Below, in pieces: positions 1 to 8,626 of a stretch of 32,667 nt of DNA. This stretch comes from Caldilineae bacterium (GTDB lineage: Bacteria; Chloroflexota; Anaerolineae; DUEN01): assembly GCA_011176545.1 (NCBI GenBank), contig DUEN01000033.1:1-32667 (forward strand), written 5' to 3'. A program made the position numbers and the translations under genes. The notes below the pieces were generated by a model. The model was not told the origin of the DNA. It ran no database searches and saw nothing but the letters and a program-made list of their open reading frames with translations. Each line of letters opens with the position of its first letter. Position 1 is the stretch's first letter.

Positions 1-1810
1 ACATGCCCGAGGCGACGTCGTATAGGGACACCATGAACGTCGCGTTGGCGATGGTCACGGCGGGCACATCGGAGAGGTCGAAGCGGAAGAGACCCCATTG
101 CTCCTGGCCGAACTCATCTCGTCCCACAATCACCTGTCGTTCATCGCCGTGAGTGGACGTGGGATCTGCCTCTACTACATACGTGTCAGCCACGGGGAAG
201 AGCGTGATGGGGGGGAGATCGTTCAGGTCCACTCGCAGGGAGTAGGGGTGATCCTCATCCCAGGATTCGGGGGAGCCGGGACCGACCCGCAGCAGATAGT
301 CGCCGGTGGTCGTGGGCAGGTAGGTCAGCTCACGAGGCGACGTACCTGAGCCGCTGCCCCGCGCCACCACCCACCCGCTCGGGTCGTAGAGGGTTAATTC
401 GTAGGCCGCTGGCAGGTCGTAGAGCCGGGCGTGGATCTCGACAGGGCCGGACACGGAGAAGCGATAGTAATCGGAGTCCATGGCAGGGCAGATATAGGCG
501 TGGATCTCCATGCCCGTTGTGATGCTCGCGGCCGTGGCAGACGAATCGTTAGGCTCATAAGGATCAGGTCCGCAGCTGGGTATGGGGGTATACGTGGGCG
601 TCGGCGTCGAAGTGGGCGCCGGGGGCGCTGGTCTGGGGAGGAACTTCAAGGTATATGGGGAGCCGGGATCAAAAGCGCCGGCCACACCGCGAACGCGCAC
701 CCGGTAAGCCCCACCCTGCGCGGATGCGGTGAAGCGGATCTCCTCTGATGTCATGCCATCGCGATGTGAGCCTGCTACCAGGACACCAAAGGGATCGAAC
801 AGCTCCAGGCTGTAGTTTTTCGGCAGGTCCGTTAGGATCACTCGTAGCTCCTGGAGGGGAGCGAGATCGATGCGGAACCAGTCCTGATCGCCAGGAGTAC
901 AGATGTAGGCCTGGTAGGTGCCCGCGCCTGCCAAGCTGGCGGCGGCGAACGTCTCGTTAGGTTCGTAAGGATCGGGGCAGTAGGCCGTCGCCGTGGGCGT
1001 GGGGGTCGCTGTTGGGGTTGTCGTTGGTGTCGCCGTGGGAGTTCTGGTGGGGGTAGGTGTGTCGGTAGCGGGCAGGTGATATTGCACGACCAGGAAGGGG
1101 CGGCCGTTGCTTGCGTTCTTGGAGCGGAAATAGCGGTAATGATAGTACTTGGCGCCGCCCGTCTCCGGCCCCCTTAGCTCGAATCCATAATTGGGATCCT
1201 GGCCGAAGTTCTTCCCCTTCCAGTAGTTGGCGACGAGAGCGGTCACGTCCCAGGTATACCATCCTGCCGTGAGGCCCACTGAGCGCGATGCGGCGGCGAC
1301 GGACTTGGGGCCTGGCCAGTAGAGGGGGCAGCCCCAGTTGGCCGTCACGCGGCGGAGCTCGATGTTCACGGGGTTGGCTCCCCAGGCGTCGTATAAGTAG
1401 GCGTAGAAGGTGGCGGAGTCTATGATGGCCTCGGAGGGGATGCTAGAGAGGTGGAAGCCTATGAAGGCCCGTTGGTACTCCGTACCGAACTCGCCGGTGT
1501 TGTACTGCACGGCCAATTTAGTGCTGGTGCAGTAGCTGGTGCCGGGTGCGATGGAATAGACGTAGGTATCGATGTAAGGTTGCTGATTGTAGGTGTCCTC
1601 TGGGGCCAATGCGGGGATGATAGCCACGTAGCGTCCATGGCCAAGATCATGACGTTGGAGCTCAGAGCCGGCGGCCTCTTCCTGTGCCAGAGATACGACA
1701 GGGGCCGCGGCCTGGGCTCTTACCTGCAGATTGTTCGTCGCCGAGATCATCCGTGCGGGGGCTATGAAAAGGAAGAAGAGGATAACGGATATGATCATCG
1801 TGCGTTTCAT
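1..1810 (-). CDS. Secreted DNRLRE/PPC multidomain protein, C-terminus beyond the window
   Basis: The frame opens at ATG 1810-1808 after a strong AGGAG ribosome site and stays open to the window edge (about 603 residues seen, no stop). Residues 1-24 form a signal peptide (basic MKR, then a hydrophobic stretch, ending near ISA). About residues 70-243 resemble a DNRLRE/CBM96-like beta domain ('RAFIGFHL', 'WYTWDVTALV'). A Thr-Pro linker (about 245-272) leads to two PPC-type domains, each opening with PDPYEPN (near residues 277 and 411), separated by a second Pro-Thr linker. A second DNRLRE-like domain starts near residue 533 ('VADTYV', 'WGLFRFDLSDVP'). These modules are usually found on exported proteins as binding or stalk units; no catalytic domain is visible in this part. 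It lies 22 bp behind the 72-residue gene and is probably co-transcribed with it. Confidence 0.85.
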   Translation of the reverse strand, partial: MKRTMIISVILFFLFIAPARMISATNNLQVRAQAAAPVVSLAQEEAAGSELQRHDLGHGRYVAIIPALAPEDTYNQQPYIDTYVYSIAPGTSYCTSTKLAVQYNTGEFGTEYQRAFIGFHLSSIPSEAIIDSATFYAYLYDAWGANPVNIELRRVTANWGCPLYWPGPKSVAAASRSVGLTAGWYTWDVTALVANYWKGKNFGQDPNYGFELRGPETGGAKYYHYRYFRSKNASNGRPFLVVQYHLPATDTPTPTRTPTATPTTTPTATPTPTATAYCPDPYEPNETFAAASLAGAGTYQAYICTPGDQDWFRIDLAPLQELRVILTDLPKNYSLELFDPFGVLVAGSHRDGMTSEEIRFTASAQGGAYRVRVRGVAGAFDPGSPYTLKFLPRPAPPAPTSTPTPTYTPIPSCGPDPYEPNDSSATAASITTGMEIHAYICPAMDSDYYRFSVSGPVEIHARLYDLPAAYELTLYDPSGWVVARGSGSGTSPRELTYLPTTTGDYLLRVGPGSPESWDEDHPYSLRVDLNDLPPITLFPVADTYVVEADPTSTHGDERQVIVGRDEFGQEQWGLFRFDLSDVPAVTIANATFMVSLYDVASGM

Positions 1811-1832
1811 TGTGAGCGCTCCTTTCTCCTCA

Positions 1833-2051
1833 TTAACGCTCGGCGCCACCTGGCTCACTCTCACCCTCGATCGCTGTCAGGGGATCCACCAGCCATCGCG
1901 CCAGATCCTCTAAGGTGTCGAATTGCCACCGCCGACCGCTTTGGATGTGTTCCACCTCGGCTCGCCAGTCACCAGTGATCTCTGGGTGGTCCGGATCTCC
2001 CTCACGCCACACCCGTATCAGGAAGGAGATATACGTGGGCGATGTCATCAT
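1833..2051 (-). CDS. Small conserved-looking hypothetical protein (72 aa)
   Basis: The frame begins with two consecutive ATG codons (2051 and 2048) after an AAAGG sequence and ends with TAA, 22 bp before the secreted protein gene on the same strand. The product is soluble and acidic, with a YISFLIRVWR start, a central 'WRAEVEHIQSGRRWQFDTLEDLARWL' pattern of alternating beta and helical character, and a charged tail. Small proteins of this type (an 'I/LRLWR' start, then a 'sGe...F.sLe.L..fL' half) are, as far as I recall, scattered through Chloroflexota genomes beside regulators, with no known function. I assign none. The compositional bias and tight spacing argue that it is real. Confidence 0.6.
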   Translation of the reverse strand: MMTSPTYISFLIRVWREGDPDHPEITGDWRAEVEHIQSGRRWQFDTLEDLARWLVDPLTAIEGESEPGGAER

Positions 2052-2212
2052 GCTGTTTTAACCTTTCACTGAATCGTTGTTTTGATGGCGGCTTGCGTGT
2101 AGCAGAACCGATGGCTCAAAGAGGGAGCGTGACTCTATTCCTGGACGGCAAAATAGCTCACAGGTCTCCACAAACTCTCCACAGAGGGGGCAATTGAGTG
2201 GTCGTTTGGTGT
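2052..2212. other. Spacer between the fusion regulator and the 72-aa gene
   Basis: 161 bp with no convincing gene or terminator. A minus-strand frame (2285-2058) crosses it with a C-x2-C-x5-C-x3-C arrangement but overlaps the regulator's 3' end by about 73 bp and has no clear ribosome site, so I do not call it. I see no good sigma-70 promoter, so the two downstream genes may be read from the YfhO-regulator transcript. Confidence 0.4.
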
Positions 2213-5200
2213 CTAGTGAGGCACGAGCACGACGTCTTTCCAGAACCACCACTTCAACGGCGACGCGGGATATGTGCGCACCCATGGCTTCAGCAGAAAG
2301 CTCCGTCGTGCGTAAACGAGGGGAACCAAGGGCGCTTCTTGGATCAACAGGTGATCAGCTTCCCGATACATGCGCATTCGCTGAACTTGATCTTGCACCC
2401 GCCGGGCCTTTTCCACCAGAGCTTCATAGTCTTTGTGATGCCAGTGGGTCAGCTGCCTATGGTTGCTCGCTCGCAGGAAGCTGTCAGGGTCCGGATAGTC
2501 GGCCACCCACCCTGCTAGGAACATATGCGGCTGATGGGCGCCATGCAGCCGTCCCACGTACTCCTCCCAAGGCAGAACCTCTTGTCGAACTTCCACGCCC
2601 AATACCCGACGCCACTGCTCACGCAGACATTCCGCTATGGCCTCGAAGCCCTGGGGGGTGAACCAGTCCACAGACGGAAATCCTCGGCCCCCGGCATAGC
2701 CTGCGGCCGCCAGGAGGGAACGCGCCCGCTGCGGATCGTAAGGTAAGCCGATTTCTGGCGAATGCCCCGGCATCCCTGGGGGGATAAAGCCACCCGTGGC
2801 TGGATCAGCGTACCCGGCCATCGTCACATGAGCCAGCGTCTCCCGATCAGTCGCGTGGGCAAAGGCGCGGCGCACCCGTGGGTCGGCAAAAGGCCGACGG
2901 CTCACGTCGAAGCCTAGGTAGCGGATGAAGAAATTCAAGGCCGAGATGTGCTCTCCCCCGTGGTCGTGCAACATCCGGGCCACCTGCGCCGGCGGGATCC
3001 CCCACCACAAGCCCAGGACATCCAGCTGATTCTCTTCGTACATCTTTAGTTTGGCGGCCTTGGCTCCCGGGTCCACCAGCAGGTACAACTCCACCCGCTC
3101 CACGTTACCGCGAGACCGGCCATGGTAGGCCGAATTGCGCACCAGGACCACGCGGCGCCCCCAATCCCAGTTTTCCAGCCGGAAGGGGCCATTGGTCACT
3201 AAGTTCTGCGCTGCGGTCCAGGCTTCGCCGTGGGCCTCTACCATATGCCGAGGTACAGGCCGGGCCACAAAGTGTGCCAATATGTGGAGGAAATAACTGC
3301 ACGGCTCCTCCAGTTCCACGAGGAGTGTCGCCTCATCTAGTGCCCGCACCCCTACCTGACCGGGATCGGTGAGGAGGCCCTGGTGATATTCCTTGGCTCC
3401 CTTGAGGGCGAACAGGAGGCTAGCGAAAGGTGTCCTGCTGGCCGGATGCACCGCGCGCTTCCAAGCATATTCAAAATCCCCGGCCGTGACGGACCGGCCG
3501 TCGCTCCACAACCTGTCCTCGCGCAGGTGAAACAGGTACTGCCGTCCCTCCTCTAGCACCTCCCAACTGTGCGCTACATCGGGCACCACGTTCATCGCCG
3601 GGCTCCACTCCACCAGCCCACTGAAGAGTTGGTCGATGACGCCGCCCGAGTTGGCATCCCCGGCCGCGGCCGGGTCCAGAGTGAGCAGATGGGGCCAATC
3701 CACCCGCAGGGCGTGAGGGGCAGGAGGCAGAGGCGTCGTCAGCGGCATGGCCCCAGCTCGTTGCCATAGGTCGAACCCCTCATCGTACGCCTGGCGGGCC
3801 TTCTGGAAATCGAAGGCGATGTGATGGGTCAGGCCAAGGCGCATCAACGTGCGCGCGGCTCCCTCGTCGTCCCCCTGTTCTCTCTGAAGGGCCAGAGCTC
3901 GCTCGTAGTGGCGGATGGCTTCATGGTACGCATAGAGCCCACGTGCCCGATCCCCTGCTTGCAGGAGGTAATCTATCGCCTTGTCTACCTGCCCGGCCCG
4001 ATCGAAGTGCCAGGCCAGGGTTACCACATCATCAGATCGCAGCCGCTCCAACGCCTCTCCCGCCCGGCGATGCAGGAGCCGCCGGCGCCCATAACCGAGA
4101 TCACGGTACACCACCGTCCGGATGAGATCGTGGCTAAACCGATACCGGCCCTCCTGTTCCAGAAGCACCTGCCGCGCCACCAGTGTATCCAGCGCCTCGA
4201 CTACCTCCTCCTCGTGACGGCCACTGGTGGCCAGGACTAGGTCCACGTCGAAGCGGTGACCGATCACCGCGCCGGCTTCCAGCACCTGGCGGGCCTGGGG
4301 ACTCAACCGTTCCAGCCGATTGCGGATGGCCTGATAGATGGTATCGGGCAGAGGCAGCTCCTGATAATCCTCGGCAGTCTCACCGGCTACCGTGCCCCAG
4401 CCGCTTTCTTCCTTCCACAAGACACCAGTCTCGAACATGGTGCGCAGTACTTCCAGCAGGAAGAAGGGGTTGCCGCCTGTTTCGCGGTGCAGGCGGCGGC
4501 TAAACTGTTCGCCGCCACTAGTCTGGCCTGACAGCTGCCGTACTAGCTGTAGGACTTCTTCCTCGGTCAACCCCTCTAATGGAAGTTCCTGCAAGATACC
4601 CACCCGGGCCAGCTCTGCCCGCAGCGCGGCCACTGCATCAGCTTCCTCGCTGCGATACGCGCCCAGGATCAGCACGGGAGCATGTTTGATGCAGCGACCT
4701 AGATAGCCCAGCCAGGATCGGGTGGCCTCGTCGGTCCAGTGTAAGTCATCCAGGCTCAGGACCAGCGGTGGACGGTGAGTCGCCAGAGCCAGGATCAAAT
4801 CGGAGAGCGCGCGGAACAGGCGAGCCTGTTCCTGTCCCAGCTCCACGGAGGCAGGGGGCCGCAGCTCGGGAAGCGCTGTGTGCAATTCCGGCAACAAGCG
4901 TGCCACCTCGGCCAGGTAGATGGGATCAATGCTGAGCGCTGCCCAGTCTACGGTCGGCAGGTGAGGCCGCAGCGCTTCCACCAGAGGCCAATAGGGCAGT
5001 CCTTGTTCCGCCGGGTGCCCACCGGCGACCATCACCAGCGTATCGAGTTCCAAACTGCCGATGAACTCCTGCAACAGCCGGGACTTGCCGATACCGGGTT
5101 CGCCCGAGATGAGCACCACGCTGCCTCGACCCCCGCGGGCGCGAGCGTAGGCCCGCTGTAGGGAGCCCAGAGCCTTATCGCGACCGACGAGAGGGGCTTC

Positions 5201-6004
5201 CAGACTGGGTAGGGTGGTCCAGGTGGGAGCAGGCAACGGTCGCGGTGCCATAGGTCGGCCTTCCAGGACGGCCTGGTAAGCAGCTCGGGTTTCCGGCAAG
5301 GGGCTGACTCCCAGTTCGCGCTCCAACACGGTGGCGCAGCGCTCGAATTGGCGCAGAGCAGCACTGCGGTCGCCTATGGCCGCATACAGTTGGATGAGGC
5401 GGCAATGCATGTCCTCGGCTAGTTCGTCGATCTCCAGGTAACGGAGAGCGTGCGCGATGGCCTCTTTGTATGCGCCTAGCTTGGTTTTCGCCTCGATCAG
5501 TGCGGCCAGCGCTTCCAGGTACAAACGCTCCCATCGCTGCCGCTCACGGGTAAGCCAGTTTTCGAACTCGAGTCGGTCGGGGAGAGAGAAACCGTGGAGA
5601 AAAGGTCCCCGGTATAAAGTCACCGCGTGCTGCAGGGCGTCAGTCGAAGAGGAGGTAGAGGAGGCCTTCAGTATGTCCGTCCAGGCCTTTGTGTCAGACC
5701 AGACACGGCCAGGGTCCAGACCGACCTGGTCTTCCCCCGTCAGAATCAGGTGGGAATCAGGCAGAGCCTGACGCAGATAGTTCAACAGCCGGCTGAGGTT
5801 AGCACGGGCAGTGGCTTCAGGGGTGTGAGGCCAGAAGAGAAAGCAAATTTGCTCGCGGGGAAGGGGCTCCAGGTGGACAGCCAGACAGTACAACAGCGCG
5901 CGTGTCTGCCGGCGCGGGATAGTCAAGGGATGACTCCCCCACGTCACACGGGGCGACCCCAGCATGTAAACGCGAAGCTGTTTCACCAGATATTCGCTGT
6001 TCAT
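2213..6004 (-). CDS. SARP/BTAD-type regulator fused to STAND-like NTPase and a family-5 solute-binding domain
   Basis: 1263 residues. Residues 8-95 look like an OmpR-type winged helix as in SARP proteins ('RRQTRALLYCLA', then 'LSRLLNYLRQAL'). Residues 98-248 match the helical BTAD module ('YRGPFLHGF', 'ELGVSPLPETR'). An AAA_16/STAND-like NTPase follows from 268, with 'LVGRD', Walker A GEPGIGKS (301-308), Walker B VLSLDD (415-420) and 'GGNPFFLLEVL' (510-520). Helical TPR-like repeats cover about 640-750. From about 763 to the end the protein is an SBP_bac_5 domain ('WSDGRSVTAGDFEYAWKR', 'GPFRLENW', 'DPRVRRAFAHATDRE', 'ADYPDPDSFL'). No signal peptide or membrane segment is visible, so the ligand domain should be cytoplasmic. 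E. coli SgrR is a known, much smaller protein pairing a DNA-binding domain with SBP5, which supports a ligand-sensing role by analogy. Its ATG overlaps the YfhO stop (ATGA). Target genes and ligand are unknown. Confidence 0.9.
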   Translation of the reverse strand: MNSEYLVKQLRVYMLGSPRVTWGSHPLTIPRRQTRALLYCLAVHLEPLPREQICFLFWPHTPEATARANLSRLLNYLRQALPDSHLILTGEDQVGLDPGRVWSDTKAWTDILKASSTSSSTDALQHAVTLYRGPFLHGFSLPDRLEFENWLTRERQRWERLYLEALAALIEAKTKLGAYKEAIAHALRYLEIDELAEDMHCRLIQLYAAIGDRSAALRQFERCATVLERELGVSPLPETRAAYQAVLEGRPMAPRPLPAPTWTTLPSLEAPLVGRDKALGSLQRAYARARGGRGSVVLISGEPGIGKSRLLQEFIGSLELDTLVMVAGGHPAEQGLPYWPLVEALRPHLPTVDWAALSIDPIYLAEVARLLPELHTALPELRPPASVELGQEQARLFRALSDLILALATHRPPLVLSLDDLHWTDEATRSWLGYLGRCIKHAPVLILGAYRSEEADAVAALRAELARVGILQELPLEGLTEEEVLQLVRQLSGQTSGGEQFSRRLHRETGGNPFFLLEVLRTMFETGVLWKEESGWGTVAGETAEDYQELPLPDTIYQAIRNRLERLSPQARQVLEAGAVIGHRFDVDLVLATSGRHEEEVVEALDTLVARQVLLEQEGRYRFSHDLIRTVVYRDLGYGRRRLLHRRAGEALERLRSDDVVTLAWHFDRAGQVDKAIDYLLQAGDRARGLYAYHEAIRHYERALALQREQGDDEGAARTLMRLGLTHHIAFDFQKARQAYDEGFDLWQRAGAMPLTTPLPPAPHALRVDWPHLLTLDPAAAGDANSGGVIDQLFSGLVEWSPAMNVVPDVAHSWEVLEEGRQYLFHLREDRLWSDGRSVTAGDFEYAWKRAVHPASRTPFASLLFALKGAKEYHQGLLTDPGQVGVRALDEATLLVELEEPCSYFLHILAHFVARPVPRHMVEAHGEAWTAAQNLVTNGPFRLENWDWGRRVVLVRNSAYHGRSRGNVERVELYLLVDPGAKAAKLKMYEENQLDVLGLWWGIPPAQVARMLHDHGGEHISALNFFIRYLGFDVSRRPFADPRVRRAFAHATDRETLAHVTMAGYADPATGGFIPPGMPGHSPEIGLPYDPQRARSLLAAAGYAGGRGFPSVDWFTPQGFEAIAECLREQWRRVLGVEVRQEVLPWEEYVGRLHGAHQPHMFLAGWVADYPDPDSFLRASNHRQLTHWHHKDYEALVEKARRVQDQVQRMRMYREADHLLIQEAPLVPLVYARRSFLLKPWVRTYPASPLKWWFWKDVVLVPH

Positions 6005-8373
6005 TCTGTCCAGAGTCCAAAAGTAGTTACCTCCCGCCTATGTGTGAGCCACAGAGCGCCGACCACTCCTACCATCGTCGTTAGCCCGATGATCAGTCCT
6101 ATCCACCATGACAGAGGCCGAAAGGTCAGCGTCACCTCGTGGCGGCCGGGCGGGAGCGGCACCGCCTGAAAGGCATAATTGGCCCGCAGCACCGGCAACC
6201 GCTCGCCCGTCGCCAGCCGAGCCTCCCACCCTGGGTACCACGCCTGGCTGATCACCAGATATCCCGGCATGGCCAGCTCCGCCGTGATGCGCACCCGATT
6301 CGGGCCGTCCTGCTCCCACGTCACCGACGTCGGATCCGTCCCCGCCGCGCTGAGGGGCTCGCCACCCTCCACCACCACCTGCTTGGCTGGATCGAAGTCT
6401 GGCGCATGCACAGCCACCCACGCCTGCTCGTGATCTGTCACGGCCACAGCCTGATATACCACTTGCGCTCGCGGCAGCGCTCGGCGGTTACGGTACGCGT
6501 TCAAATTCGGGTCTCCATCGAAGGCCAGCTCGAACTTGTCCCAGTCGAGCTCCACATCCTTCCGGGCGACGACGTATCCGACGTTCAGGACGTCATATAG
6601 CCGGCTGGATCGGCTCCTCATGCCCTCCCAGTACCGCTCGTAATCGGCCAACACCAGCGGATTAACCACGCCCCACACATCATCTAGGCCGTGCACCAAC
6701 GCCGCGCTGGGTTGCCAGATCCCCTCGATCCCCGTGCGGGCGTCGATGCGAGCCGGCCCGGGCTGCGATTGAAGGAACCGCACCAGGGCGGGGTGATCGA
6801 ATCCTTTCGTCGGCTCCGTGCCGCTGATATCGTTATAGGCCCCGTTGCCGAGATCCAGCAGGATAAGAGCGACGGCGATCCAGGCCAACGTGTGACGGCG
6901 GGCGATGCCTGAGCGCCACGCGGCCAGCCACAGGGCCGACGCGATCGCGAAGCCCAGGCTGAGCATGGCGGAGATGAGCGCCACCGCGATGTGGAGGACG
7001 ACGCGAGGATCAGCATCCTGGCGCATCATGAGCGCCAGATAAAGGCCCAGCGCAAGCAGCCCCAAGGCGCCCACCAGCGCCCATGTCCCCCTCCAAACCA
7101 CGCGTATCGGCGCGTCAGCTCGGGGTTTTTCGCGTAGCAAGGTGTCCAGTCCCAAAGCAGCCAGGCCGGCCAACGCCAGATCGGTCACCAGGAGCATCCG
7201 GGCGGGGGCGCGCAGTTGCGAGAGCCCTGGCACGATCCAGGTCAGCCAGCCGTGAGGCAGCGCGTAGATGCCCAGCGCGACCAGGAACGAGCCTATCGCT
7301 AACCCCAGCAACCGCCATGTGATGCGATCCCGTCGCGCCGTGACGGCGACGGCGGCCAGAACCAGAGGCAGGATGCCTATATAGCCGATCTCGACCCGGT
7401 CCCATGGCCCCCAGTGGAACTGGGGACCGCGGCCGAAGAAGCCAGGGACGATCCAGCCGATGAGTTGCGCCGGGCTGAGGGAGTAGCTCACGGTTTGCGT
7501 GTAATCCCAAGCGGCGCGGGTCGTGTAGTGGGTGAGTTGCCAGGCTGGCAGTAGCACGGGAGCCGCGACCAACCCGCTGATGAGCGCTACGCCAGCCAGC
7601 CGTCCGAGATCTGTCAGCGCCCTCCGGCCATTCCAGCGTGGCATGAGGAGGACGCGCAAGGCCACATCCAACGCCAACGCCAGCCCGATGAAAAGCGACA
7701 TCTGCGGATGGCCGGCCAGCGTGCCGATGCCTAGCAGCAACCCGGCGGCGATGATCCAGCGCCAGGATCGGCGGACTTCGCTCCGGCGAAAGGCCCACAT
7801 CGTCCACGGCAGCCAGCTCCCCACGGCGATGAGGTTGAGGTTGCCGAAGTGGGTCAGCATCGGATCGCAGAAGGTGACGGCCAGCGCGCCGGCCAGCGCG
7901 GCCCAGCGGTTCAACGGTCGCGCTGGAGGGAGATCGCGCAGGAAGAGATATGTTCCCATCCCCATCCACCAGAAGTGGAACAGGCTGAGTCCCTCCATGA
8001 CAGGATAAGTGATGCGTGGGAATAGAAGAAAGACGAGCAGGTTGAACGGATAAAGGAAACCGCTTTGCGGGTCGGCGGCGAGGGGATATCCGCTGTAGAG
8101 GTGGGGATTCCACAGCGGGAGGTGGCCGGATCGCAACGTTCGCGCTGCGAAGTGGTACATGGGGTACAGGAACGAGGCTAGATCGCCGCCATCGGCGGGC
8201 ATGTAAGCCCGTCCAGAGACGACCCGCCAGAAAAACCCGATCACTGCCAGGGCGATGACGCCGGCCGAGGCCACGTCTCGACGCGCGCCCACAGGCAAGC
8301 GACCGTTGGCCTCTAGCCAGCGTGTCAGTCCCCATAGCGCTGTCCAGGCTAGGATGAGAGCGAGCAAGATCAT
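6001..8373 (-). CDS. YfhO-family polytopic membrane protein
   Basis: 790 residues, close to the family's usual 800-900. The N-terminal and central parts are strings of hydrophobic segments (roughly a dozen membrane helices) with the lumenal-loop motif 'DGGDLASFLYPMYHF' near residue 60, typical of YfhO and GT-C-like glycosyltransferase folds. Near residue 540 the chain changes to a soluble part containing 'YDVLNVGYVV', 'RNRRALPRAQVV' and a late 'YPGWEARLATGERLPV' beta region, followed by one last helix and a short tail. YfhO proteins in Firmicutes are needed for glycosylation of lipoteichoic acid; the substrate here is unknown. The start at 8373 is preceded by GGAGAG. The stop overlaps the regulator's ATG by 4 bp, suggesting coupled translation. 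Confidence 0.85.
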   Translation of the reverse strand: MILLALILAWTALWGLTRWLEANGRLPVGARRDVASAGVIALAVIGFFWRVVSGRAYMPADGGDLASFLYPMYHFAARTLRSGHLPLWNPHLYSGYPLAADPQSGFLYPFNLLVFLLFPRITYPVMEGLSLFHFWWMGMGTYLFLRDLPPARPLNRWAALAGALAVTFCDPMLTHFGNLNLIAVGSWLPWTMWAFRRSEVRRSWRWIIAAGLLLGIGTLAGHPQMSLFIGLALALDVALRVLLMPRWNGRRALTDLGRLAGVALISGLVAAPVLLPAWQLTHYTTRAAWDYTQTVSYSLSPAQLIGWIVPGFFGRGPQFHWGPWDRVEIGYIGILPLVLAAVAVTARRDRITWRLLGLAIGSFLVALGIYALPHGWLTWIVPGLSQLRAPARMLLVTDLALAGLAALGLDTLLREKPRADAPIRVVWRGTWALVGALGLLALGLYLALMMRQDADPRVVLHIAVALISAMLSLGFAIASALWLAAWRSGIARRHTLAWIAVALILLDLGNGAYNDISGTEPTKGFDHPALVRFLQSQPGPARIDARTGIEGIWQPSAALVHGLDDVWGVVNPLVLADYERYWEGMRSRSSRLYDVLNVGYVVARKDVELDWDKFELAFDGDPNLNAYRNRRALPRAQVVYQAVAVTDHEQAWVAVHAPDFDPAKQVVVEGGEPLSAAGTDPTSVTWEQDGPNRVRITAELAMPGYLVISQAWYPGWEARLATGERLPVLRANYAFQAVPLPPGRHEVTLTFRPLSWWIGLIIGLTTMVGVVGALWLTHRREVTTFGLWTE

Positions 8374-8423
8374 AACGCTCTCCGCGAGGGGTGAATGGAA
8401 CTCGGCGGAGCAGAGAGATTGAC

Positions 8424-8516
8424 ACCGCGGAGAACACGAAGGGCGCAGATCTCTGAAGGTGGTTCAGTTTCCTGTTTGCTCGTTCTCTCTGCGACCTCTG
8501 CGGCCTCTGCGGTTCT
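8424..8516. repeat. Dispersed-type repeat with CTCTGCGG ends
   Basis: The element has imperfect terminal inverted repeats: ACCGCGGAGA at 8424 and, inverted, CCTCTGCGGT ending at 8513. Its right part is a tandem of CTCTGCG units (ctctgcgacctctgcggcc, then tctgcgg). Very similar 'CGCAGAGG' sequences are widespread as unexplained intergenic repeats in several phyla, as far as I recall. It falls within the likely 5' leader of the YfhO transcript. Confidence 0.5.
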
Positions 8517-8522
8517 AATTTT

Positions 8523-8551
8523 ATTATACCGTGCCGGAGGCGATTTTGCCA
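8523..8551 (-). promoter_or_regulatory. Candidate promoter for the YfhO-regulator operon
   Basis: On the minus strand TATAAT (8528-8523) lies 17 bp from a weak -35 TGGCAA (8551-8546). That -35 is the complement of the -35 used by the opposite promoter, so the two units would fire back to back from shared DNA. The -10 is perfect but the -35 matches only about 3 of 6. Confidence 0.4.
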
Positions 8552-8573
8552 GCATTTGGGCGCATGGTATACT
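8546..8573 (+). promoter_or_regulatory. Promoter for the NAD(P)HX repair gene
   Basis: TTGCCA (8546-8551), 16 bp, then TATACT (8568-8573), the latter preceded by TG one base upstream (8565-8566), an extended -10. Transcription would begin near 8580, about 47 nt before the start codon. Confidence 0.6.
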
Positions 8574-8626
8574 CGGCGTGATTTGATAGGGAAGTGCTAT
8601 ACATCGAAGGCGCGAGAGGGCGAATC

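Noticed and set aside
2058..2285. Minus-strand 75-residue frame with CPLCGEF..C...C pattern
   Set aside because: It overlaps the regulator's 3' end by 73 bp, has no clear ribosome site, and its composition does not look like a conserved protein; the cysteines may be chance.
7115..8437. Long open frame (440 residues) on the same strand as the YfhO gene in another frame
   Set aside because: Its product is Arg/Pro-rich without domain pattern, as expected for a shifted reading of a GC-rich gene; the YfhO frame is clear.
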